Shown here piece by piece: positions 1 through 9,300 of a DNA stretch of 64,000 nucleotides. Both the position numbers and the translations under genes were made by a program. Within the stretch, counting starts at the first letter, position 1. Each line of letters opens with the position of its first letter. The notes under the pieces are model-generated. The model was given only the letters and a program-made list of their open reading frames with translations, was not told where the DNA came from and ran no database searches. Origin of the DNA: Streptomyces atroolivaceus (GTDB taxonomy: Bacteria > Actinomycetota > Actinomycetes > Streptomycetales > Streptomycetaceae); assembly GCF_000717025.1 (NCBI RefSeq), contig NZ_JNXG01000007.1:232073-296072 (forward strand). Direction: 5' to 3'.

Positions 1-392
1 AGCCATACCCGGGCATCGGTGCCGTGCACGGTGATTCCGGCCCCCTCGGGCAGCGGCAGGTACTCCCCGACCAGCTCGACGAGCCCTCGGTCCGCCTCGG
101 CCACGTCCTGGCCGGAGCCTGGCCGGGTCGCCGCGACGTAGCGGGGCAGCGTGAGCGCGCCGCCGCCGAGATGCACCGCGGCCAGCGGATCCCCCGGGGC
201 GCCGGCCAGGTCCACGACGTGGCCGAGCCGTCGCACGTACTCGAATTCCAGGTGCTCCGGCTCGTCGAGATCGACGTACGACTGCGGGGCGCCGTCGACC
301 GTGAGCAGCCAGGCCCGGTCCCGGTCCACGTCGGGCAGCAGCCTGGCGGTGCCGCAGTCGGTGTCGCGGATCACGGGTATCGGCTCGTTCAC
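1..392 (-). CDS. Spermidine synthase-like methyltransferase-fold protein, 3' part cut by window edge
   Basis: Only the first 130 codons are present and the frame runs off the left edge. It starts at a GTG (390-392) giving MNEPIPVIRDTDCGTARLLP. The glycine-rich stretch LAAVHLGGGALTLPRYVAAT near residues 69-87 is motif I of the spermidine-synthase/SAM methyltransferase fold, and the later GITVHGTDARVW corresponds to the segment before the catalytic aspartate region. Actinobacterial members of this family often have no proven polyamine substrate, so aminopropyl transfer is only a family-level guess. It lies 40 bp downstream of the patatin gene on the same strand. Confidence 0.72.
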   Translation of the reverse strand, partial: MNEPIPVIRDTDCGTARLLPDVDRDRAWLLTVDGAPQSYVDLDEPEHLEFEYVRRLGHVVDLAGAPGDPLAAVHLGGGALTLPRYVAATRPGSGQDVAEADRGLVELVGEYLPLPEGAGITVHGTDARVW

Positions 393-432
393 GCCCCCAT
401 TGTGCCGGGCGCCGGGCCCCGTCCCCGCCGGG

Positions 433-1281
433 TCAGCCGTTCCACACCGCGGCGACCGCTTCGGTGTGGGCGGCGGACTGGGCGAGGCCGGCCCGGGCCG
501 CCGCGGCCCGGCGTGCGGGATCCAGCGAGTTGCGGCCGATGGCCCTCCGGGTGCCGGCGTCCGGAGTGATCACCTCGACGCGGGCGCCCGCGGCCTCCAG
601 TTCGGCGGCCTGCGCGCGGGGCGAGACGATCACCTTGTTGCCACTGGCGGTGGGCGCGATCACGACGACGCGTTCGTAGCCGGCAGCGAGGTGCGCGTTG
701 GCCGGGGAGTGCACGCCCCCGTCGATCCAGGTCCCCCCTCCGGCACTGACCACGGGCCAGACCAGCGGGATCGCGCAGCTGGCCGTGACGGCGTCGGCGA
801 GCGTGACCGAGCCCGTGCTGTCGAAGGTGTGCAGCGCGCCGGTGGACGCGTCCACGGCGGTGACCAGCAGGTGCCGTCCGGGCCATTCGGACGACGGAAG
901 GCGGCTCGCGATCATCTCCCGCCGTTCGTCCGCGGCCGCGCCGGGCCGGCTGTCCCGGGCCAGGGCGCCCAGCCTCCGGCCGTACTCCTCGGGCGTCCGG
1001 GAGGAGAGCACCGCTCTCGCGTAACGCAGGACGGTGACGGGGCCGAGCCTGCCGGCCGCCTTCTCGTTCTCCGGGGCGGCGAGCTGCCGCTCGTAGAGAT
1101 CACCGATGCCGGCGGGTCCGAACGCGAGCTGCGCCCCGGCGATGGCACCCGCCGAGCTCCCGACGATCAGATCGGCGGTGGAGAGGTCGACGCCCGCCTT
1201 GGCGAGCCCGTGCAGGATGCCGCTTTCCCAGGCGGTGCCGGTGACGCCTCCGGCACCCAGTACGAGTGCTGTGTCTGCCAT
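433..1281 (-). CDS. Patatin-like phospholipase
   Basis: A 282-residue lipid acyl hydrolase of the patatin family. The oxyanion-hole loop GAGGVTG lies at residues 9-15, the nucleophile elbow G-S-S-A-G at 41-45 (Ser43), and the Asp-Gly-Gly of the Ser/Asp dyad near residue 187 (WIDGGVHSPA). There is no signal peptide or membrane segment, so it should be cytosolic and act on membrane lipids. I chose the ATG at 1279-1281 because it places the oxyanion loop close to the N terminus, as is usual; an upstream extension of the frame has no homology-like content. It is the last gene of a possible run behind the EF-Tu gene (70 bp gap). Substrate unknown. Confidence 0.85.
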   Translation of the reverse strand: MADTALVLGAGGVTGTAWESGILHGLAKAGVDLSTADLIVGSSAGAIAGAQLAFGPAGIGDLYERQLAAPENEKAAGRLGPVTVLRYARAVLSSRTPEEYGRRLGALARDSRPGAAADERREMIASRLPSSEWPGRHLLVTAVDASTGALHTFDSTGSVTLADAVTASCAIPLVWPVVSAGGGTWIDGGVHSPANAHLAAGYERVVVIAPTASGNKVIVSPRAQAAELEAAGARVEVITPDAGTRRAIGRNSLDPARRAAAARAGLAQSAAHTEAVAAVWNG

Positions 1282-1351
1282 GCGCCCCAGTCTGCCCCAG
1301 AAGACGCGGCCCACCCTCCCGGGGTCGGGAAGGCGGGCCGCACACGTGCCC

Positions 1352-2521
1352 TCAGAGGAGGGCGGTGACCGTACCGGCGCCGACCGTCCGGCCGCCCTCG
1401 CGGATGGCGAAGCCGAGGCCGGACTCCAGCGGGACGTCACGTCCCAGCTCGACGGTCATGGTGACCGTGTCACCGGGCCGCGCCACCGCCGCCTCGCCGA
1501 GGTCGACATCTCCGACGACGTCCGCCGTACGGATGTAGAACTGCGGCCGGTATCCGGTGGTGACCGGTGTGGTCCGGCCCCCTTCCCGGGCCGACAGGAC
1601 GTACACCTGAGCGGTGAACCGCCTGCTCGGTGTCACGCTGCCGGGCGCCGCCACCACATGCCCGCGGCGGACCCGGTCGCGCTCGACCCCGCGCAGCAGC
1701 AGCGCGACGTTGTCGCCGGCCTCCGCGGACTCCATCGGCTTCCCGAAGGTCTCCAGGCCGGTGACGACGGTCTCGACGTCCGCGCCGAGCACCGACACGC
1801 GGTCCCCGACGCGCACGGTGCCGCGCTCCACGGCTCCGGTGACGACGGTGCCGCGGCCCGTGATGGTGAGCACGTTCTCCACGGACAGGAGGAACGGCGC
1901 GTCGGTGTAGCGCACCGGCATCGGTACGTACGTGTCGACGGCGTCCAGCAGCCCCTCGACGGCCGCGGTCCAGCGTGGGTCGCCCTGCAGCGCGCCGAGC
2001 CCCGAGACCCGCACGACGGGCACGGTGTCCCCGCCGTAACCGTGCGCGGAGAGCAGCTCGCGGACCTCCAGCTCGACCAGGTCGGTGAGCTCGGGGTCGC
2101 CCGCGTCGGCCTTGTTGAGGGCGACGACGATGTGGTCGACGCCGACCTGACGGGCCAGCAGGACGTGCTCCGCGGTCTGCGGCATGATGCCGTCGAGCGC
2201 GGACACCACGAGGATCGCCCCGTCGAGCTGGGCCGCTCCGGTGACCATGTTCTTGATGTAGTCGGCGTGTCCGGGCATGTCGACGTGCGCGTAGTGCCGG
2301 GTGTCGGTCTCGTACTCGACGTGCGAGATGTTGATGGTGATGCCGCGCTGCGCCTCCTCGGGGGCCCGGTCGATCCGGTCGAACGGCACGAACGTGCCGG
2401 TCCCGCGGTCGCTGAGCACCTTGGTGATGGCGGCGGTCAGAGTGGTCTTGCCGTGGTCGACGTGGCCCATGGTGCCGATGTTGAGGTGCGGCTTGGTGCG
2501 CACGTATGCCGTCTTGGGCAT
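1352..2521 (-). CDS. tuf3: Divergent elongation factor Tu (Tuf3 type)
   Basis: A 389-residue EF-Tu, slightly shorter than the usual 397. The GTPase motifs are present: G1 GHVDHGKT near the N terminus, the effector segment RGITI, G3 as DMPGH instead of the canonical DCPGH, and G4 NKAD instead of NKCD. Domains 2 and 3 follow to the C-terminal [11 protein letters not shown]. The ATG at 2519-2521 has AAGGA seven bases upstream. The gene stands alone, whereas the housekeeping tuf sits in the str operon with fus and rps genes. Some streptomycetes carry such an extra, divergent Tuf3, which has been reported as inessential and under positive stringent control. Elfamycin resistance is possible but not shown by the sequence. 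Confidence 0.93.
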   Translation of the reverse strand: MPKTAYVRTKPHLNIGTMGHVDHGKTTLTAAITKVLSDRGTGTFVPFDRIDRAPEEAQRGITINISHVEYETDTRHYAHVDMPGHADYIKNMVTGAAQLDGAILVVSALDGIMPQTAEHVLLARQVGVDHIVVALNKADAGDPELTDLVELEVRELLSAHGYGGDTVPVVRVSGLGALQGDPRWTAAVEGLLDAVDTYVPMPVRYTDAPFLLSVENVLTITGRGTVVTGAVERGTVRVGDRVSVLGADVETVVTGLETFGKPMESAEAGDNVALLLRGVERDRVRRGHVVAAPGSVTPSRRFTAQVYVLSAREGGRTTPVTTGYRPQFYIRTADVVGDVDLGEAAVARPGDTVTMTVELGRDVPLESGLGFAIREGGRTVGAGTVTALL

Positions 2522-2573
2522 GGCTCGATCCTTGGATTTCGAAGCTGAAGAGAGAAGACCCCAGGGCCCCGCC

Positions 2574-2616
2574 GACCCTCCCCTCACGGGGTCCGCCGGA
2601 CTGTCGGGGGAGGGTC
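2574..2616 (-). promoter_or_regulatory. Large inverted repeat upstream of tuf3
   Basis: A perfect 10-base inverted repeat (GACCCTCCCC at 2574-2583 with GGGGAGGGTC at 2607-2616) encloses a second small stem GTCC-GCC-GGAC. It lies 53-95 bases upstream of the tuf3 start. It could form a leader hairpin or act as a terminator for whatever lies upstream, but no T-run follows it in the minus direction. Function is inferred from position only. Confidence 0.5.
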
Positions 2617-2782
2617 AGCTTCGGGCGCCGCCGAAGGGCGCCGCGGCAGCGGTGGACGCTGCGTCAGTTGCTGCTGCGACCGCTGCTGTGCACGCGGTCG
2701 CGGGGCTCACGGCAGCCTTCGGCGTGTCCGCGACTGCGGACTGCGCTGCGAGGAAGGCGTACCGGAACATGCCCCTGATCAT
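2615..2782 (-). CDS. Possible small Ala-rich protein (55 residues)
   Basis: A small reading frame starting MIRGMFRYAFLAAQSAVADT, followed by an Ala/Thr-rich tail. It lies alone between the AlkD-like gene and tuf3. No convincing ribosome binding site precedes the ATG at 2780-2782, and its stop codon falls inside the inverted repeat upstream of tuf3. No family is recognised. It may be a chance frame; the gap of about 315 bases between tuf3 and the next gene has no other candidate. Confidence 0.22.
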   Translation of the reverse strand: MIRGMFRYAFLAAQSAVADTPKAAVSPATACTAAVAAATDAASTAAAAPFGGARS

Positions 2783-2836
2783 GGCGGAGCGGCACGGCGG
2801 CGTCGAATGGTTTTCGCGCGGGCCCGCCGACCCGGC

Positions 2837-3556
2837 TCAGCCGATGTTCTTGAGCGCCTCGCGCACCGAGAGCGGCGAGAGGCGGTCCCGCGCGCCGCCG
2901 ACGAAGTCGCGTACGGCCTCCGGGTCCGTCCTGGCGTATTCGCGCAGGCACCAGCCGATCGCCTTGCGGACGAAGAAGTCGGGGTGCTCCGCGCGGAGCA
3001 GGCAGTAGCCGAACAGCCGCTTCGTGTCGGTCCTTTCCTTGTACCGCAGTTGGTGGAGCAGCGCCGTACGGGTGACCCAGACGCTGTCGTCCTCGATCCA
3101 GCGGTCCATCGCGACACGGAGCCCCTGATCGACCGCCACGAGAGGCCCCGCGACGTGCACGGCGAGCAGGTCGACGGTGTCCCACCAGGGCACGGTGTCG
3201 ACGACATGGCGCAGGACCGGCAGGAATCCGGACGAGCAGCGGGCCACATGGCGGCGCAGGAAATCAGTCGCGAAGTACTGGTACTCGCGCTCCGGCAGAG
3301 CCCAGCACCGCAGGGCGACCGCGGTGCAGTCCGCCTCGTCCGGACGTCCGACGCCGTGGAGAACCTCTCGCGAGAGCAGTCGGCGCTGCGGGGTGGCGAT
3401 ACCGAGGAAGGGGGCGATGTTCTTCATGTACGCGGCTGCGCGAGCCGCCCGTTCGGGGTCGGCCGCGGCGGGGTACAGCGTGGTGAGCCGGCCCAGTACG
3501 GTGTCGGCGAGGGCACTCTCCGGCACCACGGGGTGCGAGTGTGCCGATGGACTCAT
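2837..3556 (-). CDS. DNA alkylation repair protein (AlkD-like HEAT-repeat fold)
   Basis: A 239-residue member of the AlkD-like DNA alkylation repair family: all-helical HEAT-like repeats that remove bulky or cationic alkylpurines. Recognisable segments are DFLRRHVARC, the tryptophan-rich helix VDTVPWWDTVDLLA, and the C-terminal block DPEAVRDFVGGARDRLSPLS. The start is uncertain: an ATG at 3554-3556 and a GTG three codons upstream (3563-3565) are both possible and neither has a clear ribosome binding site. The gene is divergent from the DedA-like gene, with about 50 bp between them. Confidence 0.82.
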   Translation of the reverse strand: MSPSAHSHPVVPESALADTVLGRLTTLYPAAADPERAARAAAYMKNIAPFLGIATPQRRLLSREVLHGVGRPDEADCTAVALRCWALPEREYQYFATDFLRRHVARCSSGFLPVLRHVVDTVPWWDTVDLLAVHVAGPLVAVDQGLRVAMDRWIEDDSVWVTRTALLHQLRYKERTDTKRLFGYCLLRAEHPDFFVRKAIGWCLREYARTDPEAVRDFVGGARDRLSPLSVREALKNIG

Positions 3557-3605
3557 GGCGTCCACATTACGACGATCACACAGCGGTTTCGGTTACGCTC
3601 CCCAG

Positions 3606-4352
3606 ATGTTCGACCCCGTCCCCGCAACACGGCCCTCCGGCGGCCTCGCAGTGCGCTGTACGAGGGCGCTGCTGTCCCCCTGGTCCCGGTTCTCCCTGCT
3701 CGTGGCGGTCCTGCTGGCCGCCGCCGTCACCATGCTGCAGTTCGAACCACAGCGACTGCTGGCCTCCGGCTGGCCACCCCAACTGACTGGTTCCGCCGCG
3801 GCGATGCTGTTCGGCCTCGTGTACGGCGTGTGCACGGTGGCCTTCGTGCCACGCCCGCTCCTCAACCTGGCCGCCGGTGCGCTGTTCGGGGCACAGACCG
3901 GTCTCGCGGCGGCGCTGGCCGGCACCGTCCTCGGTGCCGGTGTCTCCTTCCTCCTCGGCAGGGTGCTGGGGCAGGACGCACTCCGCACGCTGTTGCGCGG
4001 CAAGTACCTCCAGGCGGCCGACGGGCTGCTGAGCCGTCACGGGTTCAGGTCCATGCTGGCGCTGCGGCTCTTCCCCGGGGTGCCGTTCGCCGCGGCCAAC
4101 TACTGTGCGGCGACCTCCCGCATGGGCTATCCGCCGTTCCTGCTCGCCACCGGGCTCGGCTCGATCCCGAACACCGCCGCGTACGTCATCGCGGGCAGCA
4201 CGGCTTCCTCCCCGACGTCACCGGTGTTCCTGGCCGCGATGGGCTTCATCGTGCTGTCCGGCGCGGGTGCGGCACTGGTGGCGTGGCGCAGGCGGCATCG
4301 GCTGGGCGGGGCGGAAGGCGTCTCGTCGCCGGAGGCGGGCGGCGGGGCGTAG
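3606..4352 (+). CDS. TVP38/TMEM64 (DedA-like, SNARE-associated) membrane protein
   Basis: A 248-residue polytopic membrane protein of the VTT/DedA-like superfamily. A first hydrophobic helix (SLLVAVLLAAAVTML) is followed by the family core: a re-entrant-loop region FVPRPLLNLAAGALFG, the Gly-rich GTVLGAGVSFLLGR, then LRLFPGVPFAAANY and a closing helix GFIVLSGAGAALVAW. Family members are proposed lipid scramblases or undecaprenyl-phosphate transporters. The neighbouring uppP, 172 bp downstream on the same strand, makes a role in lipid-carrier recycling attractive but unproven. Confidence 0.84.
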   Translation: MFDPVPATRPSGGLAVRCTRALLSPWSRFSLLVAVLLAAAVTMLQFEPQRLLASGWPPQLTGSAAAMLFGLVYGVCTVAFVPRPLLNLAAGALFGAQTGLAAALAGTVLGAGVSFLLGRVLGQDALRTLLRGKYLQAADGLLSRHGFRSMLALRLFPGVPFAAANYCAATSRMGYPPFLLATGLGSIPNTAAYVIAGSTASSPTSPVFLAAMGFIVLSGAGAALVAWRRRHRLGGAEGVSSPEAGGGA

Positions 4353-4464
4353 CAAGGGGCAGGCGGAAGTCTGTTCACCTGCAGGCGATACGCTGCGCGC
4401 AACCGACAGAGGATGTCCGGGGCCGTGGCGTCCCGTCCCCCCTTTCTGACCGCATCCGCACGCC

Positions 4465-4528
4465 GCCGACGGCCCTCGCGTCCGTCGGCCGTTGCATGAG
4501 TACCTCCGGGATGGCCAAAGCCCCATGA
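4465..4528 (+). promoter_or_regulatory. uppP leader: hairpin and 10-codon upstream ORF overlapping the start
   Basis: An 8-bp perfect stem (GCCGACGG 4465-4472 with CCGTCGGC 4482-4489) precedes a tiny frame at 4496-4528 encoding MSTSGMAKAP. Its TGA (4526-4528) overlaps the uppP ATG (4525-4527) as ATGA. This geometry would allow translational coupling. There is no good ribosome binding site before either ATG, so the unit may be fortuitous. Confidence 0.35.
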
Positions 4529-5397
4529 GCTGGTTCGAATCATTCGTCCTGGGCATCGTGCAGGGACTGACCGAGTTCCTGCCGATCTCCTCCAGCGCGC
4601 ACCTGCGGCTGACCGCGGCGTTCGCGGGCTGGCAGGACCCCGGTGCGGCGTTCACCGCCATCACGCAGATCGGCACGGAGGCCGCGGTCCTCATCTACTT
4701 CCGCAAGGACATCGGCAGGATCCTCTCCGCGTGGTTCAGGTCGCTGACCGACGCCTCGATGCGCAGCGACCACGACGCCAAGATGGGCTGGCTGGTCATC
4801 ATCGGCTCGCTCCCCATCGGTGTGCTCGGCGTCGCGTTCAAGGACCAGATCGAAGGTCCGTTCCGCGACCTGCGCCTGATCGCGACCACTCTGATCGGCA
4901 TGGGTATCGTCCTGGGGATCGCCGACCGCCTCGCGGCCCGTGACGAGGCGGGCGGCAAGCACCGCGCCGTCAAGGAGCGCAAGTCGCTCAAGGAGCTGGG
5001 CGTCAAGGACGGTCTGATCTTCGGCTTCTGCCAGGCCATGGCGCTGGTTCCGGGCGTCTCCCGCTCGGGCGCCACCATCAGCGGCGGTCTGCTCATGGGG
5101 TACACCCGCGAGGCCGCGGCCCGTTACTCCTTCCTGCTGGCGGTGCCCGCCGTCCTGGCCTCCGGCCTGTTCACGCTCAAGGACGCCGGGGAAGGCCCCG
5201 TCTCCTGGGGGCCCACCGTCTTCGCCACGATCGTCGCGTTCGTGATCGGGTACGCGGTCATCGCGTGGTTCATGAAGTTCATCACCACCAAGAGCTTCAT
5301 GCCGTTCGTCATCTACCGGGTGATCCTCGGCATCGTCATCTTCGTCCTGGTCGGTGCGGGCGTACTGAGCCCGGACGCGGGCGAGTCCGCCGGCTGA
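4525..5397 (+). CDS. uppP: Undecaprenyl-diphosphatase (BacA/UppP)
   Basis: A 290-residue integral membrane enzyme that dephosphorylates undecaprenyl pyrophosphate to recycle the lipid carrier for peptidoglycan and wall polymers; overproduction confers bacitracin resistance in other bacteria. Both signature motifs are present: TEFLPISSSAHL near the N terminus (with the catalytic Glu/Ser region) and PGVSRSGATI in the second half. Several strongly hydrophobic helices follow, ending VILGIVIFVLVGAGV. The ATG at 4525 places MSWFESFVLGIVQGLTEF exactly where the family starts. A strong terminator hairpin follows 19 bp after the stop. Confidence 0.95.
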   Translation: MSWFESFVLGIVQGLTEFLPISSSAHLRLTAAFAGWQDPGAAFTAITQIGTEAAVLIYFRKDIGRILSAWFRSLTDASMRSDHDAKMGWLVIIGSLPIGVLGVAFKDQIEGPFRDLRLIATTLIGMGIVLGIADRLAARDEAGGKHRAVKERKSLKELGVKDGLIFGFCQAMALVPGVSRSGATISGGLLMGYTREAAARYSFLLAVPAVLASGLFTLKDAGEGPVSWGPTVFATIVAFVIGYAVIAWFMKFITTKSFMPFVIYRVILGIVIFVLVGAGVLSPDAGESAG

Positions 5398-5416
5398 GAG
5401 ACGGCTGCTCCGCCCT

Positions 5417-5445
5417 GACTCCCGGACCGGGCCGGTCCGGGAGTC
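5417..5445 (+). terminator. Intrinsic terminator after uppP
   Basis: A perfect 12-bp stem GACTCCCGGACC / GGTCCGGGAGTC with a 5-base loop lies 19 bp after the uppP stop. The run of T after it is short (TCATTTC), which is common in this GC range. Confidence 0.8.
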
Positions 5446-5557
5446 GGTCATTTCACCGATGACGCGCGGGCACGGGAGCGGGAAGTTGGGCGTGGTCACG
5501 GCCGTCACGCGGCAGCCGTGCACCGGCCGTCCTCGCTCCCACACCACGGAGATCCCC

Positions 5558-6346
5558 ATGCCCCTGCCCCGTACAGCCGGCTCCGCTCTGCTGGCCCTCG
5601 CGCTCGCCTCCGTCGCCGTCCCGGCATCCGCCTCGTCGACCGCGGCCGCCGCGGCCGACGTGCGCTACGTGGCCCTCGGTGACTCGTACGCCTCCGGTAC
5701 CGGCGCCGGCAGCTACTCCGACATCGCGTGCACCCGCAGCCGCAACGCCTATCCGGCTCTCTGGGCCGACGCCAACGACCCGGCCGCGTTCTCCTTCGCC
5801 GCCTGCGGCGGTGCGAAGATCCCTGACGTGCTCGCTGACCAGGTGGACGAGCTGGACGAGGACACCACCCTGGTCAGCCTGAGCATCGGGGGCAACGACT
5901 CCGGTTTCGCCTCGACCATGCTCAGCTGTCAGTACTCCACCCAGTCGGCCTGCGAGCGGGCCCTGAGAACGGCCGGGGAGTACGTGGTGAACGAGCTGCC
6001 GGGCGAGCTGGACAGCCTCTACGCGACCGTCCGCGCCCGGGCGCCCCACGCCGAGGTCGTCATCGTCGGGTACCCGCACCTCTACAAGGAGGGCGGCCTC
6101 TGCCTCGGCGGGCTCAGCTCCGCCAAGCGCACGGCCGTCAACCAGGGTTCGGATCTTCTCAACGAGACGATCGCGGGCCGTGCGGCGGCGGCCGGATTCG
6201 CCTTCGCGGACGGCCGGCCCGCTTTCGCGGGACACGAGATCTGTACGAGCGACGCGTGGATCAGCGGCTCGAACGTCCACCCGACGGCCGAGGGCCACGA
6301 GTCCGCGTATCTCCCGGCCTTCAGCGCCGCCGTGTCCGGGAACTGA
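5558..6346 (+). CDS. Secreted SGNH/GDSL esterase-lipase
   Basis: A 262-residue exported hydrolase. The ATG at 5558 has GGAG eight bases upstream. Residues 1-33 form a signal peptide: Arg at position 5, a hydrophobic core LLALALASVAVP, and an Ala-rich cleavage region. Block I is GDSYASG (nucleophile Ser), block III is SIGGNDSGF (oxyanion Gly/Asn), and block V is NVHPTAEGH (catalytic His). Six cysteines in the mature part suggest three disulfides, as in the Streptomyces lipase family typified by the S. coelicolor and S. rimosus GDSL lipases. It converges on the nitrate reductase gene with only 2 bp between stop codons; the palindrome ACTGAGCTCAGT covers both stops. Confidence 0.9.
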   Translation: MPLPRTAGSALLALALASVAVPASASSTAAAAADVRYVALGDSYASGTGAGSYSDIACTRSRNAYPALWADANDPAAFSFAACGGAKIPDVLADQVDELDEDTTLVSLSIGGNDSGFASTMLSCQYSTQSACERALRTAGEYVVNELPGELDSLYATVRARAPHAEVVIVGYPHLYKEGGLCLGGLSSAKRTAVNQGSDLLNETIAGRAAAAGFAFADGRPAFAGHEICTSDAWISGSNVHPTAEGHESAYLPAFSAAVSGN

Positions 6347-6348
6347 GC

Positions 6349-9300
6349 TCAGTACACGTCGCGCACGTACCGCTTGTCGGCGGCGAGCTGCTTGACGTAC
6401 GCGGCTGCGGCGCCCTCCTGGAGTCCTCCGTGGGCCACGGCGATGTCCCGCAGCGCCCGGTCCACGTCCTTCGCCATCCGGGAGGCGTCGCCGCAGACGT
6501 AGAAGTGGGCCCCCTCCTGGAGCCACGACCACAGCTGGGCGCCGTGCTCGCGCATCCGGTCCTGGACGTAGATCTTGGCCCGCTGGTCGCGCGAGAAGGC
6601 GGTGTCCAGCCGGGTGAGGGTGCCGTCCCGGTGCAGGGAGTCGAGCTCTTCCCGGTAGTAGAAGTCGGTGGCCCTGCGCTGCTCGCCGAAGAACAGCCAG
6701 TTGGCGGCCCGGTGTCCGAGAGCGCGCCGTTCGTCGAGGAAGCCGACGAACGGGGCGACTCCGGTGCCGGGGCCGACCATCACCATGGGGGTGGCCGGAT
6801 CCGCCGGCGGGCGGAAGTGCGGGGCGCGCTGGACGACGACGGGGACGGGGCTGCCCGCCTCCGCGTCGGCGAGGAAGGTGGAGGCCACGCCCTTGCGGAC
6901 GGCGCCGTGCCGGTTCTCGTAGCGGACGACGGAGACGGTGAGCCGCACGAGGGCGGGGTCGGTGAGCGGGCTGGACGATATGGAGTACAGCCTCGGCCGG
7001 AGGCGTGCCAGGGCGCCGGTCCACTCGGCCGCGGTGGCGCGGGCGGAGTGTCCGGCGATGACGTCGACGGCCTGGCGGCCCCACGTCCACTGCGCGAGTT
7101 CGCCCTTGTTGTCCGGCCGCAGCAACTTCTTGAGGGTGCGGTCGTGGGTGCGGCCGGCGACCAGGCGCAGTAGTCCGGGAGTGATCCGGGCGATGTCCAG
7201 GTGCCGGTGGAGCGCCTCCCCCAGTGGCACGGGCCCGACGCCTGACACGTCGACCGGCTCCGCCGCGTCCAGTCCGGTGACGGCCAGCCACTCCGCCACC
7301 AGATCCGGGCAGTTGCGTGCTTCCACCCCCAACGCGTCACCCGCCTCGTAGGTGAGCGGTACCGGGCTGTCCCGCGTGTCGAAGGTGAACTGACGCACTT
7401 CCTTGGTGGCACCGGGAAGGCTCAGCAGCCTGTTGCCGACCAGGCGCCCGGTCGCCGTCCTGGTGGAGCGGGTCGTGATCGGAGGTGCGGCGAGGGCGGA
7501 CGGGGCGACGGGGGTGGCGGGGCCGGACGGGGCGCCCAGTGCGGCGAACACCTCCTCCAGCCACCGCCCGGCCGGCTCCTCGTAGTCCGGTTCGCAGTCC
7601 GTACGGGGGACGAGCCGCACGGCGCCCAGCTCACCGAAGCGTTCGTCGAGGCGTCTGCCGTGCCCGCAGAAGTCGTCGTACGAGGAGTCCCCGAGGGCGA
7701 GCACGGCATAGCGCACACCGTCCAGCCGGGGCGTGTCGGGTGCGTTGAGCGACTCCCAGAACCCGGAGCCGTTGTCCGGCGCGTCGCCGTCACCGAACGT
7801 GCTGGTGACGACCAGCAGATCGGCGGTGCGCGGGAGGCTCGTCAGAGGGCTGTCATCCATCCCGAGGAGGGTCGCCGTCCGCCCTTCGGCGGTCAGCCGC
7901 TGGGCCGCGGCCGCGGCGACCTCCTCGGCGTTGCCGGTCTGCGACGCCCACAGGACCACGACCTGCCGGCCGGATTCGGTGTCCGGTGCCCGTCCCGTCG
8001 CCGCGGGCTCCGGGCCGCGGGACGCATCGGCGGGCGAGCGGGAGAACATGCCGGCCAGTACCCCGTTGACCCACAGGGCGTGGCCGGGTTCGAACGGCGC
8101 GTGCACCGGCAGTACCGGGGTGCCCGCGGGCCGCGTACCGAGTCCCGCGAGGAATCCGGACAGGTAACGCCGCTCGTGTTCGGCCAGCACGGGCGGGGCT
8201 GTGGGCGTGATCCCGAACATCCCGGCGAGTGCGGCGGCCGGGGCGTCCAGGAGGGCCGGGGCGATGACGTCGGCAGGCTCCGGCGAGGCCGGGACGACGG
8301 CGGCGACCTTCGCCAGGGTCACGGCGCAGACCTTGAACTCGGGCTGGAGGGACACCGGGTCGACGGCGTCGTTGGTGACCGCGTTGACGCTGAGGTACTC
8401 GCCGAAGAGATCGTTCCAGTGGAACGGCGCGAAGCAGTCCCCGGGCCGCACCCGGTCGGTCACGACGGCCGGCAGCACGGCCCGGCCGCGCCGGGAGGCG
8501 ACCTCCACCGGATCGCCCTCGCCGATGGCGAGGGCCGCCGCGTCCCGCGGGTTGATCTCGACGAAGGGCCCGGGGTTCAGCCTGTTGAGCTTGGCGATCT
8601 TCCCGGTCTTCGTCAGGGTGTGCCACTGGTGCTGCAGGCGGCCCGTGTTGAGCACGAAGGGGAAGTCGTCGTCGGGCATCTCGGCCGCGGGCATGTGCGG
8701 GCGGGCGTGGAAGACCGCCCGGCCGCTCACCGTGGGGAAGGCAAGCCGGGGCACGCTCCCGTCGGGACGTACGGCCAGGGTCTGGCTGACGCCGTCGTTC
8801 AGGTAGCGGACGGGGTTGCGGGCGGGGCCGTCCGGAGCGGCGCTGGGCCACTGGACGGGGGTCCGGCGCAGTCGCTCGTAGGTGACTCCCCGCAGGTCGT
8901 ATCCGGTCCTCGGGTTGTGGGCCCGCTTGATCTCCTCGAAGATCTCCTCCGCGCTGCTGTAGCCGAAGGCCTCTTCGTACCCCATCTCGCAGGCGATCCG
9001 CGCGATGATCCGCCAGTCCGGCCAGGCCTCCCCCGGCGGATCGGCGGCGTGTGCGGCGAGCGTGAGGTTCCGCTCCGAGTTGATCATGACGCCCTCGGCC
9101 TCGCCCCACAGTGCTGCGGGCAGGGCGACGTCGGCGTAGGCGTTGGTCTCGGTGTCCGCGAAGACGTCCTGGGTGACGACGAACTCCGCGGCTTCGAGCC
9201 CCTCGATGACGGTGCGGCGGTTGGCCACGGATGCCACCGGGTTGGTGCAGATGATCCAGCAGGCCTTGATGTCGCCCTCCGACATGCGCCGGAACATGTC

